Shown here: positions 1-10,990 of the stretch, piece by piece | Numbering within the stretch: the first letter of the stretch is position 1 | Layout of the letters: each line of letters begins with the position of its first letter | From: Typhlomys cinereus | Taxonomy: Eukaryota; Chordata; Mammalia; Rodentia; Platacanthomyidae | NCBI GenBank assembly: GCA_023101885.1 | Contig: JALPQD010000004.1 | Coordinates: 10,871,688-10,935,687, forward strand | Direction of reading: 5' to 3' | DNA length: 64,000 nucleotides | The notes under the pieces: model-generated | Seen by the model: the letters and a program-made list of their open reading frames with translations, nothing else | Database searches by the model: none | What the model was told of the DNA's origin: nothing | Made by a program: the position numbers and the translations under genes

Positions 1-318
1 GGCATGGCTAGGCGCAAGGGGCAGGAGGGTGTGAGGGGCTTGGGTCCGGGGCGGGGCCCAGGCTAAGCTGCAGTGGGCCTGGGTGCTCACCACTGGGATG
101 CGTGGGGCTCTGGGGTGGGTGGGGGCTGGGCTGGTCTCTCTCTCTCACTTACCTTGGGGGGAGGCGGAGGGCGGAAGGCCGATGGCGGCGGGCGGGGGCG
201 GGGCGGCGTGGAGCGGGGCTGGGATCGTCCGGGCCGGGGGTCCCAGGCCAAGCCGCAGTCGGCCTAGGTGCTCGCCGCGGGGACGCGTGGGGCTCTGGGG
301 TGGGTGGGGGCTGGGCTG

Positions 319-353
<35 letters not shown>

Positions 354-450
354 ACTCACCTTGGGCGGCGGCGGGGCGGCGCGGCGGAGGGGGCTGGGGT
401 CGTCTGGGCCAGGGGCCGCAGTCGGCCTGGGTGCTCACCGCCGGGACGCT
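1..450 (-). mobile_element. GC-rich tandem monomers, probable L1 5'UTR promoter array
   Basis: Three copies of a GC- and CpG-rich unit are visible. The shared block with core CYGCAGTSGGCCTRGGTGCTC starts near 68, 253 and 416, so the periods are about 185 and 163 bp. Each unit continues into a GGGGCTCTGGGGTGGGTGGG block and then a CT-rich stretch. The array stops abruptly near 450 inside a unit and AT-rich DNA follows. Tandem GC-rich monomers upstream of the body are typical of rodent L1 promoters. Because no L1 body follows on the right, a minus-strand element extending left out of the window fits best. A GC-rich satellite is the alternative. Confidence 0.5.
319..356. repeat. (CT)n tract inside monomer
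   Basis: An expanded CT dinucleotide run sits inside the second GC-rich monomer. The first monomer has only a short CTCTCTCT at the equivalent place, so the run expanded after the monomers duplicated. Confidence 0.85.
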
Positions 451-794
451 CCTAATTTTATTTTAAGAAGTTATATGAGAAACTTATAGATTGACAAATT
501 TATAGAAATTCATGATTGGCAATGATTTGTACTGACCTACTTAGAGTTCTTTTTGTAATAATAGAGATAATTTCATCTTATCTAATGTGGACTAAGTTCC
601 TTGCTCTCTTCTGATATCTTATCATTCCTTGATAAGATATCATGGCTAATATTTAATAGTTAAGTGGACTGTAGACATTGTTGTTATATTCCTGGTATTA
701 AAGAAAAACATTTATTATTTCACAACTAAATATTCTGCTAATTGTAGGAATTTTTCTCTGAACATTTTATGAGGCTGAAGAAATCTGCTTTTGT

Positions 795-800
<6 letters not shown>
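451..800. other. Unassigned AT-rich DNA
   Basis: AT-rich sequence with no recognised repeat, exon or RNA gene. A short inverted pair (GATATCTTATC and GATAAGATATC) lies at about 613-642. Confidence 0.6.
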
Positions 801-835
<35 letters not shown>

Positions 836-1082
836 TGTGTGTGTGTGTAAATCACTGACTTGGCCTAGATCTTATTTTTTTGAGACAAGATCTCTCACTG
901 AACCTGAAGCCCACCTATTCTACTAGACTGGCTGGCCAGCAAGCCCCAAGGATCTTTTTGTCTTTACCTCCCTAGCGTGGGGGTAGTATCCACAAGTCTA
1001 AGGACCTGACTTTTATGTCACTCTTTGTTGAATGACAAACTTGTGTAGCAGACAGTCTACAACTGAACTAACTCTCTAGCCT
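801..1082 (-). mobile_element. B3 SINE (B2 superfamily), reverse
   Basis: Reverse-strand layout of a rodent B3. A (GT)n tract (801-848) comes first, followed by TCTCACTGAACCTGAAGC, ACTGGCTGGCCAGCAAGCCC, a CCTCCCTAGCGTGGGGGTA block, and finally a decayed tRNA-like head ending CTCTCTAGCC near 1081. Divergent, so an old copy. Confidence 0.75.
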
Positions 1083-1084
1083 TT

Positions 1085-2250
1085 GCCCAGTAATTTATTG
1101 TGTATCATTCCCTATGAATTGTTCTCTTTCATTCATGAGATAGCTTTCATTAATTTCTAGTTGCTAATCCAGTCTCATATTGCTGGACTAAATCTCAAAT
1201 TGTCATTGTTTGTACTTTTTGTATATTACCAGATTCCTTTTACCAACAGTTTGTTGAGGATTTTTTTTTTCTACCCTAAGTCATGTGAAATATTGGCATG
1301 GAGTTTTCTTATTATAATTTCATTTGCTTTGGGTATCCATATAATGCTGGCCTCATAGAATGAGTGAGAAATGCCTCTGTCTTCTGTTTTAAGGAGCAGC
1401 CTATGAACAATTGACATTATTTCTACTTCAACCTTTTTATATTTTAGACTTAGTGAGACTGTCAATTTTTCCTTATGTTAGTTACTGTAGTTTATGTTAT
1501 TCTATGAACTTTCTAATTTGTTTTCATATATTTAGCATAGCATTTCTTTGTAACACTTTTTATTTCTGTATTCCTTCCTCTTCTGATTCTGATAATTTGT
1601 CATCTATTTTTTTTCTTAGACATTCAGCTAAAGATTTGTCAGTTTATTGATTCTATCAAAGAACTAGTTGTGATTTCATTGATTTGTATTACTGGTTTTC
1701 TAGTCTTTCACCTTCAGCTCAGACATGTATTTCTTCATTCTTCTGCCTACTTTAGATTTAGCATTCTTTCATTTTTATAGTGTCTTAAAGCAAAATACTA
1801 AGAAATTTATCTGAATTTTTCTTAACACAGTGTCTATATCTGAATTTTTTCCCTGAGTATTGATTTTACTTTGTTCCCTGTTTTATATGTGTGGTGTTTA
1901 TTTTCATGTATTTCTGTTTTTTATTTCCTGTTTCATATATTTGTAATACATTGGTTTTTTTTCTGGCTTTTTTTTGAGGTTGCTTAATTTATTAATGTTT
2001 TTAAGTTGTTAAAAGTTTCTCTAGGTATTTATTTGTTATTCTATTTTGTGCTATTTATGTTTTAATGTATTAAACCTTGATTGTGATCTAATGTGTACCC
2101 AGATAATGTCTCAAGTATAACTGTAAAATAATAGTCTTTTATTCTTTTATTCAGTTCTTTTGAGTCTAGTTGGCTTGCAATACTACCCAACATTTTATTT
2201 CTTTGCTACTAGTCTGTCCAGTTCATCTGTCTGTCTGCTTAGAATTGTCT
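1085..2250 (-). mobile_element. Ancient L1 ORF2 relic, reverse
   Basis: Reads as the reverse complement of mammalian L1 ORF2 in the correct block order. ATGCTGGCCTCATAGAATGAG (about 1343-1363), a TTCTATCAAAGAACTAGTTG block (about 1651-1670), and the T-rich stretch ending near a TTGATTGTGATCTAATGTG block (about 2077-2095) match the order of reverse-strand L1. Frames are destroyed by stops and indels. No reverse transcriptase motif survives in one frame. Confidence 0.7.
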
Positions 2251-3910
2251 TTCTTGATGGTTGGCAGTTTCCTCTTGATCTCATATCCCTTTCCAGATTT
2301 ATATAACCAGCATTGTTTTTAGTTTTAAGCATGATTTACTTCACTTTCTGAGTAGATGAACCAATTCCTTTGGGAAAAAAAAGAAGCTATCATGTTTTAA
2401 TGTTGCTTTTTCCTTAGGCAATAATTACCAAACCAGAACCAAGAAACAAGATGGAGACAACAGTGATCACCTTTTCTAAAAGGTTAGTTCTCCCAAGTTT
2501 GGGGTCAGAAACAGCCAGCAGCCCTCCCTTTGCTCCTCTTAGTGAGGGACTACTGCTTCATGACCATAGTCAAACATGGGAAAACATGGTCAGACCACAT
2601 TTTTTTACTCCCCTGAACCTTATGTAATTCACTCATTTTGCAAATAGAGTCTCAGAAGCAGTCTTTCCTTAGCACAGGGGACTTAGCCTCAGGCATGAGG
2701 ATGGAATGAGAAATGCTTGTGTGCACTGGTCCAAAGAAGAACCTTTGTGATAGTGGATGTGTGGCTGGAAGCTGAAGGAAGGGAGCCTGTGACTATTTCT
2801 ATTTCCCCTGCAGTGATGGAGGATGGAGGGTAAAGGGTGGAGAAGGGTGAAGGAGGAATAGGGGGGATAGAGCCCTTAAATCAAACACTACAAACTGTTA
2901 GCTTTTTTCATGGATTTTCCTTAACTCCTATTTTTTCACATGCTGTTTGTCTTTAGAGAATTGAAATAGTGTTTTGAGTTGTTTTGTTTGTTTGAGTTTT
3001 GAGTTTTGACTAGTTTCATTGGGGAGTAGGTCCATGAAGCTTCTTAAACCATCTTTTCAAAAACTTCTAAAATGTTGTTTTGGCCTGTTTATGATTATAC
3101 TTCTAGCAAAATTATTTGAATAGATATGCTCACTTATAAACAAAAAAGATATTTCTTAGATATAAAATAACTTAGAAGTTTCAGTTTTCTTAGTTCAGAA
3201 TGGCTTAACCTTGAGGGAAGACATCACTTTTCCAAATGCAATGTATTTAAAGCCACAAGTTTTGTGTTTATAGAAATTCAATGTTAAAAGAATTCTGTTT
3301 TGAGTAAAACAATATTAAATTAAGTTAAATTAAATTAAATTTCATTGGTAAGCATTCAACATATGACTTGGGGATTTCATACTATTTGAAATTATGTCTC
3401 TACCATTTAGTGATGTTTTCTTCCAGTGTGGGTATGTAGGTTGGTAAGAATAATGCAAATATAGCCCAAGGAGACCTTTCCTCCCCACATTTAAAGTCTA
3501 AGGTTGATTGTCTTGTCTTTGTGCTTGATTTTTTTCATGCTATTTCAGACCCATTTATATTTTAATATATAAATACAAAGAGATGCTAGGGAGTAAATAA
3601 AGAGTGTGTTTATCTAGTGATATGAAGTTAGAGATCAAGGAACCAAAAGTGAAAAAGTTTAAACAGGGATGGAGTGGAGGAAAAGGAAAAGTCTAGGGTG
3701 GCCTGGAGAGTCAACTAAAGTGAAGGATATATGGAAAAGCCATATAGAAACCAATGACTTTACATACTACTTAAAGAGTAAAATTCATTTTCTTAAAGAG
3801 TTGAATGTAGTATTCCTAAATGTCTGGCTATATCTTCTTCCAGAGACTATAGGTTTCTAAATGAAAATCTGAGTGTTGGATATGGGATACTTCACTGTAA
3901 GTTATTGGTC
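2251..3910. other. Unassigned DNA
   Basis: No repeat family or exon recognised. A short TTAAA-type run lies at about 3317-3343. A purine-rich GGAGGATGGAGGG stretch lies near 2820-2870. Confidence 0.5.
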
Positions 3911-4321
3911 ATGAAATCCCCAGAGAATTCCAAAACAATGTCCCCAGAACTACATGATAAGATGCCAATGTTGAAGATACTTTGGATGAAGGACAGAGAA
4001 ATCAAGCGAGTATTGAGTCAAAAGCTTCCTACTTACTTGGTAAGAAGGTGTTCTGTAGGTTTCTGGGGAGAAAAGCCATCAATGTTCTTACTCAGATATG
4101 GTCCCTGTATATTACAATATAAGTTGGGGAAGTTATTCTTGGCTCCATGGTGGTATGACTGTGTTCATGGGTCATTCCACTTTCTGATTGATCTGAGGAC
4201 AAGGCAAGTCCATAAGAAGGGATACATTCCTGGTGCTATAAACCTGATCGAAAGCCTGTGGCCTGGGGTTGGAGAGGTGGCTCAGGGGTTAAGCCTCTGC
4301 TTTGCAGGCAGAAGGTTCTGA
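3911..4321 (+). other. Unassigned open frame of about 136 codons
   Basis: An ATG at 3911 (an in-frame TTG lies six bases upstream) opens a plus frame ending inside the adjacent SINE. About 115 codons lie in non-SINE sequence, which is unusually long here. The translation is mixed in composition, with a KILWMKDREIKRVLSQK segment and a later WWYDCVHGSFHFLIDL segment. I do not recognise it. It has no clear splice sites and the stop is supplied by the SINE, so a chance frame or a decayed repeat is more likely than a gene. Confidence 0.2.
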
Positions 4322-4473
4322 GTTCAGATTCTAGACCCCACGTATAGATGCTAGGCGGAAGTGGGGGTGCTTGCATTTCTGGTCCTGGTAGGGTGGAGCC
4401 TGTGAATCCTGGGGCAGAGTAAACAAGGAGGAGGTGGAGGTGGTCCATGGTGGTTCCCGAATTCGCCCATGCT

Positions 4474-4525
<52 letters not shown>

Positions 4526-4582
4526 TACACACTGCACACACACAAAATTGAATAAATAATAAATAATAAAAAAAATTTTAAA
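4265..4582 (+). mobile_element. Lineage-specific tRNA-derived SINE, young subfamily
   Basis: Head GGGGTTGGAGAGGTGGCTCA carries a pol III A-box-like TGGCTCAGGGG. A CTCTGC-TTTGCAG-GCAGA anticodon-like arm and a B-box region follow, then a GC-rich body, a long (CA)n run and a tail with AATAAATAATAAA. Imperfect TSDs flank it (AAAGCCTGTGGCC at 4251-4263 and AAAGCCTAGGCC at about 4583-4594). The structure is B2-like but the body differs from mouse B2. Confidence 0.8.
4477..4535. repeat. (CA)n microsatellite in SINE tail
   Basis: Nearly uninterrupted CA run ending in CATACATACACAC. It belongs to the SINE tail and also produces spurious repetitive frames on the minus strand. Confidence 0.9.
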
Positions 4583-4594
4583 AAAGCCTAGGCC

Positions 4595-5230
4595 GAGGAG
4601 ATCAAACACTATAGAATGAAATTTACTACTGATATTTTCCGAATAGACATTTAGTCAAACTTCTTTCTAAAAATTTATGTTTATACCTATAAACTGGTAG
4701 GAAAAACTTCTTTTTGTAATAGATGATGGTTAATATAAAAAACTCATAACTAGTCAAAGTGCTAAGAAAAAGTGACTATTGAATCTTCAGACCTTAATGG
4801 GGCTATAGCAATATCACTCCTCTGGAAGGTCCAGGGAGAATCATAAACTAGGGGGCAGAAAAGTTGGAAGTGCTAGAGGATGGTGGGGCACTGTGAAATG
4901 TTTGCTAGATATAGCAGAACTGTTGCAATCGTGAACTCATAACAGATAACCTGAACAAAATCTGTTCGCACATGTGTAGATACATACATGTACACACACA
5001 AACACATGCACGCACGCACGTACACACACACACACACAAAATGAAAATAGGAGAGGACTATCTAGAAAGTAGGGTCAGCAGAATGGGAAGGAATAGGAGA
5101 GGAGAGTGGAGATGAAAACAGTTTCCACACATGGTATGTATATACAAACTATTTTAAAATAAAAATTGACATTTAGATTATCAATAATTTATCATATCTG
5201 TTAAAACTGTGAGAGGATTATAAGCTTTTC
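4595..5230. other. Unassigned DNA with CA/CACG-rich patch
   Basis: Mostly AT-rich. At about 4990-5038 lies an interrupted CA-rich stretch with GCACGCACGCACG units, possibly the tail of an old B3-type SINE that is otherwise unreadable. Confidence 0.5.
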
Positions 5231-5240
5231 ATTCAGAGGG

Positions 5241-5601
5241 TTTTTTTTTTTCATTTATTTCTTCCACTCATACAAAGTTGATAAGTACCCCATTTCCCCT
5301 CATTCCCTCCTCTCCTCCCTGGATCCCCTTGCTCCCTCCCCCCTTTTCCCTTTTCTTCCCCCTCTCCTCCTAGATCCCCTTGCTCCCTCCTCCCCTTTCC
5401 TTTTTCTTTCCCCCCTCCCTTTTTCCTAGTGCTCCCTCCCCCCCCCACCCCATTCCCGGAGGATCCTTCAGTGTGCATGTCAAACTTTCCTCTGGGTCCT
5501 CCTCTCTGATGAGGTATATGGACTCAGTGGCATTGCCTAGAGCTCTTTTTTGTGTTCCCCTTTCGTATAGGAATACTATTGTGGCTGTTAATCCCTTACC
5601 T
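5241..5601 (-). mobile_element. L1 3' end, 5'-truncated, reverse, with TSD
   Basis: Poly-T (5241-5251), then a polypyrimidine tract (about 5286-5450), then the conserved block CTCCTCTCTGATGAGG also present at 35.9 and 62.7 kb. Direct repeats ATTCAGAGGGTTT (from 5231) and ATTCAGAGAGTTT (from 5602) flank it. It is therefore a complete 5'-truncated insertion consisting only of 3'UTR. Confidence 0.8.
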
Positions 5602-6697
5602 ATTCAGAGAGTTTAAAATAACATCCTTTCCAGGAGCAGTGACCAAAGGTAACATCATCATTACCTCCATATGTTTAACAAGGAGAACGTCCTCTGCCCA
5701 AGGGAATCATAGGATGATCTGTCAAGACTGCACAGCGCAGTGTAGAGAACACTGAAATCTAGGGGTTCAACTGAACTTTCCAGTTAACTAGCTCATAACC
5801 GTGAAAAAGTCATTAAACGTTCTAGACACCAGTTTGCTCACCTGCAACGCGAGGAGATGGAGTAAGTCACCCTGAGTAACCCAGCACTGATAGCATGTGA
5901 GTGTAGATGTACAGCTAGCACACAGCAAAGTAGGACCAATCATCTCTACCAGCAGATTTTGCAACACATAATATAATAACCAAAATAATACAGTTTAGAA
6001 TGCAATGGAATTTCCTAAGTGAGCGCTGTAAGACTTGATTCATTTATGTTCAAACAAAAATAGGTTTTAGGGACAAAAATCGCCTGCAAATTTCAGTTCT
6101 TTATTTTCACTGACTTAGAATGATTTAACCATGAGAAAAATCATTTTCCCAAATGCAGAATGTAAGGGCTGAAGAAATATCAAGAGTGCGGGGACAAATT
6201 CACAGCAAACAATATTTCAGAATATAGCAAATGTCTAATAGAGCTTTTAGAGGCAGAATTTTAATTCCTGTAGCTGCAATGTCATTCAATACTAACACCT
6301 TAGCCAATAACTTGCTTAAAATGAAACAGTAGGAAAATTGATTTCTAGCTACAGCTATGTTGGATTTCTCTTTTATTGCTGTAATGATACAGGTATAACA
6401 GAATCAAACAAGTAATTGCTGGCAGCCTCTATCAACTTCTATCTACCTCTCCAAGCCATCAGGAGTGGAAATTGTTGCTTTTAGGGTAATGGCATATATG
6501 GGACCATTCGTCTACTTCTGAAAGCTTTATGAATCACTTTCCAATGATTTCCCATGACATGCTATAATTCCTGCTATTATACCCCTCTTCTACTTTTCCT
6601 TACTCACTTACTTCTGTGCTCCATGGTCTGATTCATTTGCAATACAGCTAAGTGTCCCATCATAAGTCGCTTCTTTGTAATTGCCTAGGTTAGGTGG

Positions 6698-6826
6698 ATA
6701 GGTTTTATTTTAGTGGATTTCCCTATAATGTGTGCTCTGAATAGATTTTATTTTAGTTGTTTTCCCCTTAATGCATCCTCTGAATAAGTTTTATTTTAGT
6801 GACTTTATTCATAATGTATGCTTTAA
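6698..6826. repeat. Three-copy 43-bp AT-rich minisatellite
   Basis: Units 6698-6740, 6741-6783 and 6784-6826 each begin ATAGGTTTTATTTTAGT or a close variant and contain a YATAATGYRTSCTYTRA-like end. Period is exactly 43 bp three times. Copies differ at several bases, so the array is not recent. Confidence 0.85.
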
Positions 6827-7656
6827 ATAGTAGGAGAAAGCAACTTGAATGTGCTACAAAATTTTTAGATGGTAAAACTCAGACTCAAAAATTCTCAGAA
6901 GTTTATTATACCTACACTGTGGTTTCTTAAAAATTAACTTTGGTGAGTTATTATCTGCATAATAATATCCAATGAATTTAAGAGCAATTAGATTAAAGCT
7001 AAGAAAACTGAAGTAGAAACAATGAATATGATCTGTTCTTTAGCAAAATATGCCTGTAGCTATATTTTATAACTATCAGATAGAAAAAGATTGCTTAGAA
7101 GTGAAAAAAATAATCATCCACTTCCTAGTCAGTAGATTTAAAAATGTCTTAAAGAAAATTTATTGCTTCAGATTCTATTAGATTAATATGTTCTCAATAT
7201 GAAGGAACAGTGTTTGTTCCTGAAGAAATTTAGACAGCATAAATTTGTATATATGCATAATTCCAAACATAAGACATTATCTGTAAAAGTGGACTTTTGT
7301 ATCCTTTATAAATTAGCTGTGGCCTACCTTTTCCAGGTAACTTTATGTGGATTGTGTGAAGAAGTCAAGTCAATTAAGAGATTTTGTAGCCTAAATGAAA
7401 ATTTTATTTTAATCAAAATGGTTTCCATTACTTCATTGCTTTCATTTTACTTTTCTTAATACTGTTATAGGCGGAAAATCCTTATTTTTTTGGAATGTGT
7501 ACAAAAGGACAAGGAAATTTTGTACATTGATTTAGACAGCTAGTTTCCTGAACTTTCTAATTCTAATAATTTTTGCATGATTCCTTAGGATTTTCTCTTG
7601 ATTGGATCAGTTATCTGCAAATACAAATGCTTTTGTATATTTCTTTTTATTTATAG

Positions 7657-7857
7657 ATGGGGCTCATTTCATTTTCTTTCACATTTTTTAATACTAGTGT
7701 AGTCCTCGATCCTCACAGGAATAAAGACATTCTAAAGATGAGCCTTCCTTTCATACCATCCACTGAAACAGTAGATCCCCAAAGCTGGAATTTTTCAACT
7801 GCATGCTTGGAAAAGAAATGGCTGAAGCTTGCTGCAGCTAGAAAACTTATCTCTTGA
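7657..7857 (+). other. Short open frame after an acceptor-like site
   Basis: An ATG directly follows a T-rich stretch ending TTTATTTATAG (AG at 7655-7656), which resembles a splice acceptor. The frame runs 66 codons to a stop. The peptide is unrecognised and of ordinary composition. A 66-codon frame is expected by chance in this much sequence, so it is recorded only as a candidate. Confidence 0.12.
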
Positions 7858-8921
7858 AAAGTCATTCAAACAGTTTTAACAATGTGCAAGAAAGACTGCA
7901 GCTGAGACTGATGAGTCAGTGATGGGCAGGACCTCATCTTGAAGAATGCTTATTTACAGTCTGTTGAAGTTTGAGTTCTTATAGTTGGACCTGAATGAAA
8001 TAGCATGTAACCATTTCTTTTAATAACTGTTAAATTCCTGCATTTTAATCAACTGCTTTTTCAAAAGAGAAAACAAAGGGCAGAGGTAGCAGCTCCCATC
8101 ATCAGTTTACAAATGACTGGTCAGCTAAAATTCTCCCTAGAAAAAAAGATTTTTATGGCCACACAAGTCAGTACAGATTTCCTAACACCCTCGTTTCTTT
8201 GACTGAAATGGCTCAACAGAACCCCAGTGGTAGAGAAGAGTCCCAAAGTGTTCCTTGTTATGCAGCAGATATCCAAATAGTTCAAGACCTGTCACATAAA
8301 TAGTGTCATAGTCTTAACAGTTCAACAGAAATGAAACAGCTCAGAAGAACAACAAAAGACAAAGCCAGTCACCAAAAAAACGAGTTGTCAAAATAGTTTG
8401 CCAAGATTTCAAATGGCTCAAAGCAGCCTCCACATAATAGGAAGGGAAAGTCCAAGTGAGGTGTGCCAATTGGGAAGGAATTTACCATGTGTAGAGTCCA
8501 GAGGGGAATCTACATTCTCTCATGAAATAGAAATTAAAAAAACAAAAACAAAGAAACACAAACAAGCAAACAAACAAAACACCTGACACCCGCTGAAGTA
8601 GGAAGATAACAAGTTCCTGGAATGGGCTGGCTAGGCGATTCAGCAAGACTTGAGCTCCATCTTGGAGTTCATGCAGTAGAAAGCTGACTTTGGAAGCTGT
8701 CCTGTGATCTCCAGACACAGTCCATGATATGAGTATAGATCTTTTTGTTGTTGTTGTTTTTTAAAATAACTAAATAAAATATAAAAAAAGACAAAGCAAA
8801 ATTTCCTAAAATACAGAGACTGTTTGATCTTCCTCTTTGCTTAAGGTCAATTTGTTGTGAGTTGCTGACACAAAGAGTGCGTCTTTTCTTCTGGTTGGCC
8901 CTCCCAAATTGTTACTGGACT

Positions 8922-9010
8922 TGTTAGGGGTCAAAGCCCAGGCAGCCCTCAATGCTATGAACCTCCTACTTCAACTTCCCAAGTACTAGATATGTACCAG
9001 ACAAGCACCT
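8922..9010 (-). mobile_element. Decayed B1 SINE fragment, reverse
   Basis: The series GGTCAAAGCCCAGGCAGCC, CTATGAACCTCCTACTTC and CTTCCCAAGTACTAGATATG matches the reverse complement of a 7SL-derived B1 (ordinarily CCTGGCTG..., CCTCCTGCCTC, CCCAAGTGCTGGGATTA). Short and divergent. Confidence 0.5.
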
Positions 9011-9425
9011 GAAGGTCACAGTAGGATTTTTTTTCCAGTTGTGATAGTAACTGAACAATATTAGCTGAAGAAATCGCTGAATAGCCATTTGATAGTTTTA
9101 TCTTTTCTGTCTTTAGTCGCACAAAAATATGTCCATCTAGGTTTGATCTGGTCCCATATGGAAAAGTAACAGGTGTTAAGGAATTCTGGCTAATTTTAAG
9201 CAACTAAGAAGCATACAAAGATTGACTCTAACTGATATCAGAAATATCCTGATGGAATAAGTCTATCTTTGCAGTAGAACTTTCTGCAGGATATTCATTG
9301 GGGCAGGCAGGCAGGCTTGTCTTGTTTCTGATCTTAGAGGGAAAGCACTCAATCTAGCTAGCTCTCTGTAAATGATCTCTTTGCAGAGATCGTTTACAAT
9401 TCAGAAGTCCTCCTTTAATCCCAGT
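9011..9425. other. Unassigned DNA
   Basis: No recognised repeat. A GGCAGGCAGGCAGG run lies near 9302-9315. At about 9367-9397 an imperfect inverted pair (GTAAATGATCTCTTTGCAG and GCAGAGATCGTTTAC) could form a hairpin. Confidence 0.5.
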
Positions 9426-9438
9426 TATCCTAGTTTAA

Positions 9439-9733
9439 AAAACAACAACAAAACATGTTTGTTTGTTTGTTTATGTGTGTGTGTTATGTATGTGTATATC
9501 AAAGAGCACTATGTGTCCCTGTGAAGGACCAAGGGTGACTTCAGGAATCATTCTGAATTGCTCATATCTCCTTGTGGCTTCCTCTGGATTTTCCCAGGCT
9601 CAGTCCACCACACAGAAGTGCAGGATACCCCATTTTTGCCTGGAGTTTTTTTTTATGTGGGACCTGGGATCTAAACTCAGGACTTTCTACTTGTGACCCA
9701 GAGCCTTAACCCTTAAGCCATCTTCCTAGCCCT
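9439..9733 (-). mobile_element. Lineage-specific SINE, older subfamily, reverse, with TSD
   Basis: Tail first (TTTGTTTGTTTATGTGTGTG), then the body, then CTAAACTCAGGACTTTCTAC and the head ending AAGCCATCTTCCTAGCCC near 9733. Direct repeats TATCCTAGTTT lie at 9427 and 9734. The body (AGGGTGACTTCAGGAATCAT) differs from the GC-rich young subfamily. Confidence 0.75.
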
Positions 9734-9744
9734 ATCCTAGTTTT

Positions 9745-10139
9745 TTTTTTTTTGAGTGTGTTAATCATACATTCTGTTTATTGTTATTTTTTCTTCATTC
9801 TGTAGATTGTTATATTTTGTGAATTTTTTATTTTAGGCTTACCTCAAGAATGGTATTAAAAACTCCCCAGGTTCACTTTGCTGAAAATTTTGTTTATAGC
9901 AAAAGTTAATACTGATCTGTAACTTGTTTTTATTTTACTTGGGATTGTGGATAGCTTGAAGTATAGGTTAATGCTTATAATAAAAAGGCTGAGAACTGTT
10001 CCTTTCTCTTGTGTATCTATAATAAAAAGACTTTGTGAAGAACTGGCCTGGATATGCTCCACTAAATCAACTAAGTGATCTAGACCTTGACTTTCTTTGA
10101 TGGGGGGAGAAGTTGTGAAATTATTGGCATAATCTCTTT
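9745..10139. other. Unassigned T-rich DNA
   Basis: T-rich sequence next to the L1 relic on its right. It may be more of the same decayed element, but no block could be matched. Confidence 0.4.
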
Positions 10140-10795
10140 GACTATTGTGTATCTATTCAGTTTTTCTCCTTTTTTTTCTGAGTCCATTTGGAAGGCTTCT
10201 CATTCATTGAGACTATATAACTTTTTGGCTTATAATTCTTCATGCTATTCCCTGGTAGCCTTCTAAATATCTTTGAAGAAGATTGTTATGGTACCTATTT
10301 CAGTCTTGATGGCATACTATGTGTGTTCTCTTTTGATCCTCCATCCATAGGGCGTAAGTATTAGTAAGGACACATCTATATTCCTCTTCTCTCTTAGGTA
10401 GCATGCTATTAGCTTCTGTTCTAATTTTTAATACTAATTTTTTTTTTACTTACTTGGTGTTTAGTTTATTCTCTTTGCTCCAGTGCATTAAGATGGTAGG
10501 TTAGCTCACTGATACAATATTGTTCTTCTTTTGTCATGTAAGAGTCTTCAAATGTAAGTCTTCTACACAGTTGCCTACTTGCAGCCCATCAGTTTTCATT
10601 GTTGTATTCTCTTTTACTTCTAAATTACCTTGGAAAACCTTTTAAAATATTTTCTAATTTCCTTTGTCATTTTCTTATTTTTAATAATGGGTTGGGTAAC
10701 TATTTGCTGCAAAATTGTCACAAAAATGTGAGATCCCCAGATTTTTTCTGTTGTTAGTTTTCAATTTAAATCAAGAGCGATCATTCTTTACATGA
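10140..10795 (-). mobile_element. Ancient L1 ORF2 relic, reverse
   Basis: Reverse-complement L1 ORF2 landmarks occur in order: a GGCTTATAATTCTTCATGCT block (about 10229-10248), a TTGGTGTTTAGTTTATTCTC block (about 10454-10473), and TATTTTCTAATTTCCTTTG followed by a TAATGGGTTGGGTAACTATT block (about 10649-10705). The spacing matches mammalian ORF2. All frames are broken. Confidence 0.65.
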
Positions 10796-10817
10796 TTTTG
10801 ATCTTTTAAAATTTATA

Positions 10818-10990
10818 TAATCTATTCCTGCAACATGGTTCATTTGGTAAAGGTAGTTAAGTCTGGTGAACTAACTTCAATCACCAGAACTCACATTGTA
10901 GGAAGAGAAAGTATGTCCTCTGCCATCCATAAGTGCAGTGTGGTACATATTTGCATGCACACACACACACACATACACGTACAATTAAAA
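10818..10990 (+). mobile_element. Old B2-superfamily SINE remnant
   Basis: A decayed head with GGTTCATTTGGTAAAGG, then CACCAGAACTCACATTGTAGG, TGTCCTCTGCCATCCATAAG and a (CA)n tail at about 10959-10973. The layout is that of a B2/B3 relative lacking the middle B3 block. Confidence 0.5.

Larger units (their letters stand above)
5615..8920. other. Unassigned AT-rich DNA
   Basis: About 3.3 kb in which I recognise no transposon or gene, apart from the 43-bp tandem array and the short open frame listed separately. A run of AAACAAACAAAC-type units lies at about 8541-8580. Confidence 0.5.

Noticed and set aside
1..450. CpG-island promoter of a host gene
   Set aside because: The CpGs sit in tandem repeat units and no exon-like sequence follows, so a transposon promoter explains it better.
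83..466. Four overlapping frames of up to 127 codons on both strands at the left edge
   Set aside because: They are produced by GC-rich, stop-poor tandem monomers and the CT run; translations are low-complexity and shift frame between units.
4236..4545. Cysteine/valine-rich minus-strand frames
   Set aside because: They are translations of the (CA)n tail and body of a SINE. The same holds for frames at 12117-12404, 43007-43247, 44436-44639, 54663-54994 and 55626-56083.
5251..5478. Glycine/lysine/glutamate-rich frame on the minus strand
   Set aside because: It is the polypurine tract of an L1 3'UTR; similar frames appear at 13651-13878, 35710-35943 and 62552-62911.
6698..6826. CRISPR array
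   Set aside because: Units are contiguous without spacers, AT-rich and in mammalian DNA.
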